Positions 22,805 to 34,517 of a stretch of DNA of 64,000 nt are shown here, piece by piece (position 1 is the first letter of the stretch; each line of letters starts with the position of its first letter). The DNA comes from Cantharellus purpuraceus (lineage: Eukaryota; Basidiomycota; Agaricomycetes; Cantharellales; Hydnaceae). Location: positions 1,550,001 to 1,614,000 of the forward strand of contig JALBUN010000045.1 of assembly GCA_025174535.1 (NCBI GenBank). Reading direction: 5' to 3'. Under the pieces are notes generated by a model that searched no databases, was not told the DNA's origin, and was given only the letters and a program-made list of their open reading frames with translations. The translations under genes and the position numbers were made by a program.

Positions 22805-25800
22805 TTAATGAAAACCCAGATGCACAGACATCACTCTGATGGTACTGTCCTCACTACATGTGGCTAATTGTTGAGTAAGTCCTTTGCCTGGGGATGGTCT
22901 CCAAAGAATACGATATATACTGTCCACATGAGCAAGTCTAGTGACCACATCAGTACACTTAGTGACTCAATATAGGATATACATACTGAGAGTTGAGTGT
23001 TAATTCCATAGCCCAGTCTTTTATCCTGTCAGGCCTTGATGTATATATGAAAATTTCGCCACTCTCAAGACCAATCGCCAGTCGTCGACTGCATGAATCT
23101 GTCCAGCTATGAAGACTATAGGACCAGAAAGAAGTACTTGCCGGTTATCACATAGTACAGGACTGAAGTCAATTGCTGTTATCGCCTCCTTAAATTCCAA
23201 CGTAACCACAGCTGTCCATTTAGAAAGCGATTCGTCTGTGGGCTGCCAAATTTTTATCTGCAGACAATGAACTCATAAGTACAGGTCTGAGAATATTGTG
23301 CGAACCGTTTTGTCTCGCGATGCTGTGGCAAACGCAACCTCTGATTCCTCAATTATCCATGCGCAATCCCAAATGATTCGACCATGTGATCTACCTGTGG
23401 CAAGGTGTGAGTATCCACCTGAACAATATTCTCTTGGTGAGCCTTGGCAACACAAGCATCAAGGATTCTACCGGTATTTGTGGCACGAAAAAGCCTCCAT
23501 GTTCGGTCTCGTGAAACAGACAATATCATTCTGTCATTTGGGCTGAATGAGATTCTTGTGATCGTGAGTGTGTGTCCGCCGAGAGGTTCGCCTGCTGGCT
23601 GCCAGTCATTGGTACTGTACAGCCGCAGGACGGCATGTTCTGTCGTAGTAGACTTGCAAGCAGTGGCAAAAAGAGTGCCTGAATGAGACGTAGCCACTGA
23701 TATCAACTACGAAACTGCTCAGATAAGAAAGAAATAAGAGCGATGTTAAAACATACTTCATAGCCATGGCCAAATATTTTCTCAAGCTCGGGCCAAAGAG
23801 TCGTGGACGCTAGTTCGCTTTCAAAGGGATAACGAATGAGTGCAGACGGGCTGAGACAATGTTCCTTGTCTGCGAGCAGCAACATATGAAAAGGTCCACC
23901 CTAAACGTGGATGTTGCACTAACCATCAGTGATGGCTTTGTTAGAGAGTCCTAAGGGTGGGACATTTGCTCCAGGAGGCCGAGACTCCTACGTTTCATTA
24001 TCAGAATGCCAATTGTCACAGAAGTACTCAAAAGTGTACCATGCTCAATGGCGCCTGCACGGTACCTAGAGAGTTCACCATAGACACAAAGCCTTTAGGC
24101 GCATCGAAAACTCTAGCCACCTTCTCGTCCGATATACTTACAAACCGTAGCGGGGACATAAACTCTGCACCGACAATGTCATAGCCATGAATCTGAGGGC
24201 GCGCTAACTCATGCCACACCTCCACATTAGAGGTCACGGACGACTGCCGATGATGAGATCCATGTATGCGACTTGTCTGATCAAGCCTTTAGGCAGGTTA
24301 CGCTTGTCAGCCGATGCGTGCGCAGGATACAAACTGCATACCCTGTCGATAGAAGGTACTCTCCTTGGGGAGCCCAAGCTATGGATTTAACCACCCCTTG
24401 ATGGCCTGTAAGAGCACCGACCTCTTCCCAGGTTTCGGAAAATCCTTCTAGGGCAAATAGACGTCGCCACCTCCTCCAACCTCCATTCCATCCCCATCCA
24501 AGTACTTCGGATCCACTTCCGGTCCAGAGACCTCCAACAAACCCGCCAAATCTCTGACCTCCTACATCCCCAAAGCGTTGCTGGTTGATCCATAAGGACA
24601 TATCAGAGTCACTTTTAACAGGGGTATTTGGAAGAGAGGATGGTGACCACAGAATAATGGACGAGTCTCCTGATGTAGAGAGTAAAGTGGGGGGAACGTT
24701 GCCGTCTGGAGGTTGAGGCCGCCAAGAGAGGGACGTGATACCACCCTCATGACCGACTAGCAAAGCATCCAGCACGAGAGAAAAATGATGCAGGCTAAGT
24801 CATCGCTTGTAAGTCCCTCATAAACTGATGTTTATGGTGTCCTGACCTTCCGTCGAAGGATTTAATCGCTATGGCATGATGTTTGGTTGACAACTGTCTA
24901 CCTCCTTCTCCTTCAGAAAAATCGACAAGTGAAGCTTCGAATGCAGTAATGACGTCATTCTCCCGTTGCGACTGAGAAGACGCAACGAGATCTAAGCTCC
25001 ACAACCGAATGATGCCGTCTCGGGAGCCAGATGCAAGCGTAAGCTGTGGCGGGAAATATCGAGATTGGGTGAAAGCCAGAGAGGTAACCCAATCTTCGTG
25101 GCCTGAAAGCGATACAGAATATACCAACTTCACAGATGAGGGGACTGCATAAGTCACAAAGTGGATAAGGTGGGGTCCCTCATACCTGAGTTTCAGCTCC
25201 TGCATAGATATCTACCTCTCTTCCTGTATTTGCGACAGCCAAGATAAAACCTTTGACACATCTGGTTAATATCCGTTGGCAAAAGCTGTATGAGCACCCA
25301 CAAGCTGTGCCCGGAAAGTTCGTAAATTGCATATCTAAGGGATATCTTCCCTTCATGTCCAAGCTTTGAATGAAGTCCAAAGAGTCTCAACATGCTTTCA
25401 ATAATTTTGAAAATACTACAGATTTACAAACCCTTACTTTTGCCATCTGCCATATTCAACCTCCAAAGTCTGACTGTAGCATCCGAAGCTCCAGTTACGA
25501 CGAGATTTCCATGCGTGGCCACGCACGATATGGGCTTTGAGTGTGCAGATTTTTCAATAACGATTTCCCACTTACACATTAAAAAAACGTCAAAAACTTG
25601 TTAGGGTCTTGGGGTACTCAGTCACCTTGCCTGTCTGTCTCATGCGTATATGAAGTATACCATTCTGGTCCCCACTAGCGATAAAATCTTCATTCTGCAT
25701 GAACTTAACGCAATTCACTTCGGCCTGATGGCCAGGTAGAGTGATAAACACGCCAGAATCCGTTGGATCCTTGATAGATGATGTAAGAACAACGGTAGTC

Positions 25801-25943
25801 AAAACACAAGTGAAGATCACCGAGGTATCCCATAGCGCTATAAGCTTTTGAGAGGCGAAGCAAATCAACGAAGAAGAGACGTCAGCCGCGTGAGAGTGTC
25901 GATTCGTTGAGGCAGAAATATACAAGGATTCTGCCCGAGTCAT
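22805..25943 (-). CDS. ELP2: Elongator complex subunit 2 (WD40)
   Basis: WD40 subunit of Elongator, which modifies wobble uridines of tRNAs. The start at 25943 gives MTRAESLYISASTNRHSHAA, with SLICFASQKLIALWD next. WD repeats follow: LPGHQAEVNCVKF-ASGDQNGILHI, GHEDWVTSLAF-LASGSRDGIIRLW, VGHEGGITSLSW-STSGDSSIILW, GALTGHQGVVKSIAW and a late ATASRDKTV. The Elp2 hallmark SISDEKVARVFDAPKGFV lies between the two propellers near 24130. The final repeat reads LATCSEDSTIRV with the stop at 22805. At least ten introns are present. The length and two seven-bladed propellers fit the family. It converges with the pseudo-helicase gene at 185 bp. Confidence 0.92.
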
Positions 25944-26194
25944 CTGCTCAGACTCGAGCCCGTCTCGATTTCAAACGGTACTGAATGTGGTAAAGCGTAA
26001 TACCCGTAAGCGCTTACACTAACTCGCTGTGTTGCTTGATGACCAAGTCTTGCAATCTGGAATTTTAGATATCAGGTGGGCTTAAATACTAGGACGACCG
26101 CAAAAGCTGCAGGCGCAGTCCGCTTGTGAATTCGCGGAGTTATTTGTTTCATGTAACTAAACGTTCCAAGCCCTCGGTGTCACATACTAGTACA
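25944..26194. promoter_or_regulatory. divergent promoter region, ELP2 / SND2
   Basis: 251 bp between start codons at 25943 (minus) and 26195 (plus). No specific binding site was identified. Confidence 0.4.
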
Positions 26195-26876
26195 ATGGTG
26201 AGTGATCGCATGATTGCATGAAAAGTGTCTTTACTATGTGACTCATGTCCTTATCATCTACAGGCGAATGCGTCTGCCAAGCGAATTGCAGCGCAAAATG
26301 AGAAGGCCATCCGTAATCTACGACTAGGCATGATCATCTGTACGGGACTCTCGATAACCGTTCGACTTTTTCTTCGACGACACACCTTCTTGTCCATGTT
26401 CTCTATTGTGATATATGTCATCACTTTCGCTCCCAGTGCCTTCCTGTATTCTTTCCTTGTCCGCGCTGGCACACCGCGACGCGACGCGTCAGGCGTGCTC
26501 CTCTTTCCCGGTGATGATCTGAATCAAGCAGGCCTCACAGATTGGTCATGGGACATAATATACGTTACATGGGCGTGCCAAGTTGGCAGCAGCTTCTTCG
26601 GGGATTGGGTGTGGTGGTTATATCTCGTTGTTAGTCTTTCAGTTTTTGGATTTGTCGTGCATCAAGCTTCAACATTGCTGGTAGATACCTCTATATGCAG
26701 GCTACAGTACTTGGACCTCATTTATCTCCCCGATGCTATTTGGACGACCCTCCGGTTTAAGGGCTGTGGAACCCGACCCTACGGATGAGCCAGCTAGTAA
26801 AAGACAGGAGAAGTTGCGAAAAAGACAAGAAAAGGGAGATCCTCGTGTTCGTTCAGTGACGACGAAAAGGCAGTAA
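26195..26876 (+). CDS. SND2: SND2/TMEM208 ER membrane targeting protein
   Basis: Component of the SRP-independent ER targeting route. Exon 1 (26195-26197) is only the start codon; exons 26264-26629 and 26685-26876 follow, giving 186 aa. The N-terminus MANASAKRIAAQNEKAIRNL is the family signature. Hydrophobic segments follow around LGMIICTGLSITVRLF, FSIVIYVITFAPSAFLYSFL and VWWLYLV-IPLYAGYSTW. DLNQAGLTDWSWDIIYVTWA and FFGDWVWWLYL are conserved loops. The tail is highly basic (KRQEKLRKRQEKGDPRVRS). Intron 26630-26684 is needed to recover IPLYAGYSTWTSFISPM. It converges with ERB1. Confidence 0.92.
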
Positions 26877-27047
26877 GGATGCAGTTATCTGGTTAGTCTC
26901 AAGTAGAAAGGAAGCCAACATACGTAACGTTAGCTTATCAAAACAGTTATACAGTGATCCCTGTTTAGTGGGTGGCTAATGCGAATATACCCTTTCACCG
27001 GTGGAATGATGTAAATATCATAGTGACGGTTATACTCGTGGCTATCA

Positions 27048-29664
27048 TCATTGCCAAACGATCACAGCACCGTCCGCACCCGCTGTGATTAGCCAAGGTG
27101 CTCCTGGACACCATCGCGCCTCAAGCACTCCAAGACCATCACTTATAGCATGCCCTCGTAATATCTTAAGTGGAACTATTAAAGGGTCTGTGAGAAGGTC
27201 ACTGAAAACTCGTGCATGGAAAACCTGAACCGTCCCATCATCAGACGTCGATGCGAACAGGGGATAGGTTGGGTGGAAAGCTAGCGAGCGTAGTGCACGG
27301 GTGTGATAGCTTGATCTACTTAGCTTGAAGTGTAAACCACGAACGGTGCCAGCGAGCTCACCGTAATACTTTGTAAGGCTTCTCGCTTAATTCGAGGTCA
27401 AACCAACACAATTTGCGGTCGTAACCGCCGACAATCAGGTGATCACCAGATGGGTGAACGTCCATCGACGAAATCCACTTGAGGCCGGGCATGAGTGTCT
27501 TCAACAGCTGCTGCACTGCGAGGTCGTATATTCGAACGTAGCGTTGAGTCTAAGCCATTGTGTTAGGGCAGTATCAGCTTGACGTCAACACGGTACTTAC
27601 AGCCACGAAAAAGTGCGGCTTGTGAGGGTGGAAAAGCACGCGCTGAACTGCACCTTTGATCTTGCGGAATGGCGCTTGGGAATGTTTTGTTGAGAGTTGA
27701 TGTATCCATACTGAGCCTTGACCTTCTTTACCAGCTGTTCGTTATGTCTGACATGGGCAACACGACAGGCGTACGATATAACTTACATACGGAAGCGAAG
27801 TAGTCCCCGCGACGGTGCCACGTAATTTGTTTCACAAGACCAGATGAAGATGGTAAGCTGATGGTCAATACGGGGCCGTCCTCAATGACTGCGGAAGATG
27901 AGGTCCATATAATAGGTGAAGACGCTGAAATGGGTTGTGGGGGTATTGACGGGCGCAGCAATGCAAGCGTGGCACTTTCCACAGTAGGGTGAAGTGAGGG
28001 TGGGGCGAACACGTGTAAAGTCTCTTCGCTGTGAAATCACTCAGTCCGACTGTCATTATCTAGAAGTTATTACTCACACCCCGACAATAAAAAAGGTGAC
28101 ATCCCTCCTTGGACACCAGGCTATAGCGTTTACTTTACCCTCCACACGCCATGTCTTGACCTCCCTGCCGATGAGGACTTCCCATAGCTTGACTTCACCC
28201 ACTTCGTCTGCACTAACGACCCACTCCCCACCTGGACTGACACTGACAGCCCTAACGCGCGCTTGGTGCGAATGATACAGAGCACGGTAAGTTGGGAAAG
28301 GACGAAGTGTTTTAGGATCAGGGAGTTGTGGAATGAGATCATCAGCCTTTGTAACACCTGGTGGTAGGCGGCGTCGCTGAACTCGGGGTGCCAGATAAAG
28401 ATCGAGCAAACGATCAAAACGCTCACTAATGAAGCGATTGTATGCGGGGACCAAACGAAGAGCGGAATAGGATTTTGGAGTGACAGACTTATCGTCTCCA
28501 TGATTCTCGTCAGGCGCGGAATCTGGATCTGGAAGATATTCTGGAGGCGGGTTATAAGATTCGGCATGTGTAGGGAGGCGAGTTTTAGGTGCAGCGAGCG
28601 GCGCTGGTGCTGAGGAATCTGTTGGAGTTGACCATAAGGAATGAAATTGGCGCGTGCCAAAGGTAGATTTTGGTTTCGCAGGGAGTATACGTCCTTGGCG
28701 AATAGCGCGAACAACTTTCATGACCTACGCAAGATGAAGTACACACAAGCAGGAAGCCGTACTATGGCATACCTTTTGCTTCTCCCACTTACTGGGTATC
28801 CATCTTCGTTTGGGCTCTGGAGCGCTACTAAGAGGCATGACTTCGGGCCTTTCGTCCATCAACAACACCTCGTAAGGGTCAAACTTTGGATCAGAAATTT
28901 CATTTTCGCGCAGGCGACGAATAATATCCAACTCTTCTGCCGTGAGAGGCTTGTCAGACTGAGTATTATGATCGAGTGCCTTCGTCCTGAGGTGAACTTC
29001 TAGTCAGTTGCAATCAAATTGGCTACAGAAATCCAACCATGAAGCAGGGTCTTCAACTGTCTCAAGGAACTTGTCTAGTTCATCTCCTGTTGCTGGACGG
29101 AGGACCTTTTTCCCATTGACATCGTATCCTACGTGCGGTAGGTCGTCATACCAGTGCATGGGAATATTGCCTACACGATTAGGAGCCTGCGAAAAGCATT
29201 GGATATGGTGTGCCATAAATGGGTGTTAGAGGGATACGCACATCTTCGGTGGACGAATCCGTGTCGTAGTCAGGCTCTATGGGCGGGTACACTCGCTTTA
29301 GCTGGCGGGTAATACTGGAAATTACTATCTTGGGCTTTGGAAATACGGAGAAGTGCCCATCTCTGGAGGAGTCATTGTTCTCTTCTTCCCGGTCTGTGAC
29401 GCCCCCCTTGTCTACCTCGTTGTCTTCATCGTCCTCTTCACTATCAGAACCTACGTCGAGTCCTGGAAAATCTCGTGCTGCATCGTCCCCTTCCGAGACT
29501 GATTGATCGTCTTCATCAACGCTAAGCGTTTCTAGATTGATACTGAGGGGCAAATCTTGATCTGTCTCAATCGTCGTCAGCTTTCGTTTCTTGTCTGCTG
29601 TGGCCATATCTGGAAAATAGCAAAGGGCGTCTAAAGACGCGTCGCGCCTTACTTCCAACGCCAT
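27048..29664 (-). CDS. ERB1: ribosome biogenesis protein ERB1/BOP1
   Basis: Nucleolar member of the PeBoW (Nop7-Erb1-Ytm1) complex for 27S pre-rRNA processing. A first ATG at 29664 (MALEVRRD) overlaps the ARP4 start; the next ATG at 29608 ([10 protein letters not shown]) may be the true one. An acidic N-terminus ([24 protein letters not shown]) is followed by the BOP1-N domain: [74 protein letters not shown] and [17 protein letters not shown]. The C-terminal WD40 propeller includes [64 protein letters not shown] and [21 protein letters not shown]. It ends ADGAVIVWQ. About seven introns. Confidence 0.95.
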
Positions 29665-31481
29665 GGCTGCACCAATTCATGGGGGAGGTGTGTTGAGAAT
29701 GGTTTATATTTCCTAGATGCTCATCTCTATCTTGTTTTGTAGACGAAGTCTCCGCGTTGGTGCTCGACATAGGAGGATCAACGACTCGCGCCGGCTACGC
29801 TGGTGATGATACTCCAAAGGCTATCTTTCCGACTTACTATGGCTATACCATAGCAACAGACCAAGACAAACATCCAGATGCCATTGAAACCGATCAACCT
29901 GAGCAATCAAGCTCCCGTCACAAGAAAGTCAATATCCACCTTGGCGAACAGACTGGCCCCACGACCTGGAGAGCTGGCATGGAGATTGCCAACCCCGTCC
30001 ACGAAGGGCTAAGTAAGAATTATACATCCATTCAGTCATAAAAATATTCACATCCAATTGGCAGTTACGGACTTCGATCCAATTTCCGCAATCATTAGTC
30101 ACGCCTTGCAGGACACTCTACGAACAAACTCAGCCGAGCACCCTATCCTCGTGACTGAACCACCTTGGAATACACCCGCCAATAGAGAGCGCATGGCCGA
30201 GATCATGTTTGAGGAGTTTCACGTTCCTGCATTCTACATCGCCAATTCCGCCGTACTAAATGCGTAAGTTCTTCCATCCATAATTCATAATACATAAGTA
30301 CAAACGTATACTATTCCTTAGGTTTGCAGCAGGGAAAGGAACAGCACTTGTTATCGATATTGGAAAGGACACAGCAAGTGTCACACCTGTCGTTGACGGC
30401 TTTGTCCTTCGTAAAGGTGCATTACACAGAGATCGATGCATCATAGTGCCCCTGACGACATCAGCGAACCAGGAATGACCCGTTCAACTGTTCCTCAGCT
30501 CGTCTACGCAAACGCGGTGCACCTTCTGAATCGACAGCAACAACACCGGCCTACCGTACAACTATGGCCGCATCAACTTATCACCAACAAGTTGGTACGT
30601 ATCGTTTGCTCTTTTCAATTGGTAGGGGCATGCATCTTTTCAATCTAGCCGGTTGGCTTGAACAAACCACCTTCTTTCACAATTCGCGAGGACCGTGTTC
30701 GTGCAACTACCGAGAGCTGGCGTCAGTGGGCAGAACAACGTGAGGTTGATGAATGGATTGCAACTGTCGCGGGTGTTCTTGAACATGGATTTAATGAACA
30801 GTTGCGTGTCGTATACATACTCAAGTTCACAATGATAGTGTTTAACGGTCACTTCTAATTTCAAACCTCAGTGCCGCCAACTCGCGTCAACCACGCCAAT
30901 ACGAATTTCCGACCGGTTTCAACACGCTGTTCGGCCCAGATCGGTTTCTCCCTGGCGAACTATACTTCACGCAACACCATATCCAGGTATCCTTCTTGCA
31001 TACCTGCTCTTCGCGGTCTTACAGCGAGTTTCAGCTAGGGAATGCCCTTCCGCAGACACTTCCGCAACTTCTCAATGCGTCACTAATGTCTTGTGAACCC
31101 GACTTAAGGATTCATCTTCTCTCCAATGTTGTTGTGAACGGAGGTGGCTCACTCCTCGTTGGACTTGTGGATAGGTTACACAACGAACTTGTTAGACATT
31201 ATAGTACTGTGAGGTTCCTTCTTTGTTCTCCTCTGTCTCGTGATTTCCCACGATGGATTTTTAGACAAAAGTCCACGCAGCTGGGCATCCTACCGAACGG
31301 CGGTATGGGGCATGGCTAGGGGGAAGTATTCTGGCGAGTCTTGGAACCTTCCATCAACTGTGGATCAGCGCTGAAGAGTGGCAGGTGCGCAGATTCACGA
31401 ATTTCAATCATTTAACGAGTGTTAACCGCTACTGTTCTCTAGGAACACGGCAAATCCATCGTCGCTCAGAGATGCAAGTAG
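29663..31481 (+). CDS. ARP4: actin-related protein 4
   Basis: Nuclear actin-like subunit of NuA4, INO80 and SWR1-type complexes. MAAPIHGG (ATG 29663) splices to [21 protein letters not shown], the phosphate-1 loop. [57 protein letters not shown] and [20 protein letters not shown] follow. [20 protein letters not shown] is the phosphate-2 loop. [20 protein letters not shown] needs intron 30415-30470. [15 protein letters not shown] and [19 protein letters not shown] follow, and the C-terminus [10 protein letters not shown] is typical of the subfamily. About seven introns. It shares its start region with divergent ERB1 and converges with the GH125 gene. Confidence 0.94.
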
Positions 31482-31612
31482 CAGCGATGGTTTCTCATCT
31501 TGCCATTGTTTCGTTTTGTATTGCTTATGAAAGCTTCAAAGGCCAAACCGTAACTGTGTTTAACCCACTGTACCATCTATGCTATTATTCCAAGCGTACA
31601 TGACTCGTCATA

Positions 31613-34179
31613 TCACCTACTTTGTCCGACAACATATGGTATGTCGTTTGCAAAAATCAATCGTGGTTTTCTTTGGGCAAGATCCAACATCATTTCTGCG
31701 AAATACGAGTTAGCCCAAGCGAACCAAGAACGAGTGTAGTCGGTGCGGTTGTAAATAGATTGGGATTCGTGGATTAGCCCCAATCCGGCTGTATTCTGCA
31801 CAAACAAATAGAACGATATGAGATGTCTTCGATAAGGGTAAGAATCTTAACACACATTTGCGATCGTATATAACGCGGTGGTTATCTCTTCGTCATCGTC
31901 CGTCCCAAAGATTGAGGATATCAAAGACATAGGCCAAGGATGGAATACATCAACGTGAGGGCCACTGCGGATACGTGGCATCAATGGATCAAGTTTACCA
32001 CTTGTATACTCACCCAACTCCAAAAAAACCATCACCCGCGGCAAAATACGGGTCACGCCTTGACAGAACGGCCTTACGTGTGGTGACATATGCCGGATTG
32101 TTTTTATCTGCGTACAAATTAAGCAAATCAAGTGAGATGCGATGACTACAGCCAACCCAAAAACCCCAAGTAAGGCAATGAAAGTAGCGACTAAAGCTAT
32201 TTGTTGCGGTTCAGTTGCCCCCCAAATTAAAGCCGAACACGTACTGGTACATTTGCATCATCCATGATGACGCGACCACCTGATCAATTGCTAATAAGAC
32301 GGAATTTTCTTAAACTATTGTAGACTATCTTACCGAAGCCTGGGACACCAGGATAACATTGAAGTCAGTCTTTAAGGCAGAATAGAGAAACGTACCGTTA
32401 GTTTCATATGCAAAAATGTTGTCGACAAGCTACAGCCAATGCAATAAGCTCAGCGAGGGAACCTATCTGAAACTTGTCTCACGCACAGTGGTACTCCAGA
32501 CTGCGTCAGATATGCGTTTACTGAGTTGCTTGGCTTTGGTCGACACATCCCGTCTCTGATGGACGGCGTCGAGCATATTGGCCAAGTGTGTCAGCTCCAC
32601 AGACAGCATCGCATTCGCTGGAGTGAGGAACGCATAGATGCTGATATCGTCGGAAGGCCGGTGGTGGGTCCCGACCATACCAGTATACGCCTTCGGTTCG
32701 CCATTTCCTTCATTTGGTACTGCAGGGCTTAAAGCACCGTTGCCTCCCGTCCAATTGTAGTGAGAGATGACGTTGAAGTTAGTGTCAAACTGAATGAGGC
32801 AAGACGAAATGTATCAACACTGAGAAGGAGAGGTCGAAAAAGGTGAGTACGGTAGGTTGAGATTGTTCATCGATGACTCGGAATATTTGATCAATTGCAG
32901 CATTCCCTGAACGTTTCGTAAGAAATAGGACAATAGAATGGATAAGATCATACAGTTATCATTCATGAATGACGAGTCATTGGTACTTTGATAGTAGGAC
33001 CGGGACAATTTCAGAAAACCGCACAGCGAGTCTATCTCGTACTGAATAGACTGATTAAGACAATTCAACCTGTCGTGAAAGTAATTAGCACCTCACCTTG
33101 CATTCAAACACTATCGTGTCATTGACAGGCCTGTAAGCACGAGGGGTCAACTACGTTTAGAACAAACGCAAAGGTACGGCGCCACGAACGGGTTAACGGT
33201 CACTCCATCCGCAAAGGCATTGTGTGAAGGTAGCAGTCCACTCTCTGGCGGAGGCTATTTACGAATTTAGTTGTTGGGAAGCATCACCGGAGAGTGAAGT
33301 ACCTGGAATGATCCGCAGTAGGGGAATTGTTGGATATATCTAATAATCAGTCGTATCTACTCTCGCATGGTAACCAATTATTTGAATACCGAGCCTCATT
33401 GTTTATCACTGCTCTTTGTAACGTGGCAAGATTCTTGTCTATGGGTAACAGAGCGTGATAGTGAGCGAACTGTTGGCGCAAGATTTATGAGCGGTAAGTA
33501 GGAACATCAGACTCGACAGACTAAACCTGATTTGCAGTGTCTCGCAGCCATTGAGCACTGTCAGTTTACTGCAATCAGTATTCCCAGCCACTGCCTGAGC
33601 GAAGGATAACGGCACGTTATGTCCTAGTGACAGCTTAGTTAGTCAGGTCTGAAATGTACAAAGAAGAGGATTCACCCCTGTGATTATGAAAGCCAAGTTA
33701 TTCGACTAGAATTGTGCATGAACTTTGAATTACGCATGGGAGATATACAATGAGCTTACTGCATTGAAGTATTTGACGGTGGTGTCTAAGAAGACACTCT
33801 GAGCTAGAGGTATCAACGTTACAACTGTCAGGCGTACCCAGTGTATTGGGAAAGGTGTTTTCAAACAGACGTGCAAGGTCAGGGTCTTTAAGTCTTGCTT
33901 TCATATCCGTGATAACTTTCTTCAAATGCGTATGCTGCGTAAGAGCTCGCCGCCATGATAATAATTTGTATTATTGACCTCCACTGCTGGACTTGTGAAA
34001 GTCCTGCACTCAGGAGACGGCCGCATGAACGGGAGATTGAGCGGGCCAGTTGACGGATTACCTTGTGGAACTTGGCTGTAGGAAGCAAAATCGGGACATT
34101 GTGCAGGCTGAGCGTGAGTGTTGAGAGGAAACACAGCAGCAAGTAAAGTGAAATAACAAAGGCGAAACTGAAGGAGCAT
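31613..34179 (-). CDS. GH125 exo-alpha-1,6-mannosidase (MUG157/DUF1237 family), secreted
   Basis: Glycoside hydrolase family 125, removing terminal alpha-1,6-linked mannose. The start chosen at 34179 gives a clear signal peptide (MLLQFRLCYFTLLAAVFPL followed by NTHAQ); ATG 34254 would place extra residues before it. Family motifs follow: VITDMKARLKDPDLARLFE, QWLRDTANQ, FAHYHALLPIDKNLATLQ, VFECKYEIDSLCGFLKL, GTHHRPSDDISIYAFLTPAN, YETNGFGG-type segment, IMDDANVPSLLSLPYLG, GPHVDVFHPWPMSLISS, AGLGLIHESQ and TRSWFAWANSYFAEMML. QWLRDT and the IHES region carry acidic residues conserved in the family. About ten introns. Fungal homologues act on mannoproteins; the natural substrate here is inferred. 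Confidence 0.93.
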
Positions 34180-34517
34180 ATCGTGTAGCCCCTGGGGGAG
34201 TTTCCAGAGGTTCGTTCGAAACCACGAGAGCAGAATTATATAGCTTTGACTCATGGATGGGGCGTCCGGCGCGCCAGGTCACGCTGTGTGGTCACGTTTC
34301 AAGAAGTTGCTCGCCACGGTTCGTTACACAATATACACCCTCGTGCTCGTGACACTGACATCTACTGGACAATATTTAAGAAGTATTACAGGCGTGCAGC
34401 TGACCGCAGGGGGTGGCGCGTGGTGGGTGTGACACGTGGATACGGCGATCTATGACCAGATAAAGGCGAACGATGTTGAACGAAAAAGGTAAATAACAAT
34501 ACACGCTGCGTTAGAAT
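34180..34517. other. intergenic 338 bp
   Basis: Promoter side of the GH125 gene and 3' side being the terminator of the next minus-strand gene. Nothing else was recognised. Confidence 0.5.
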
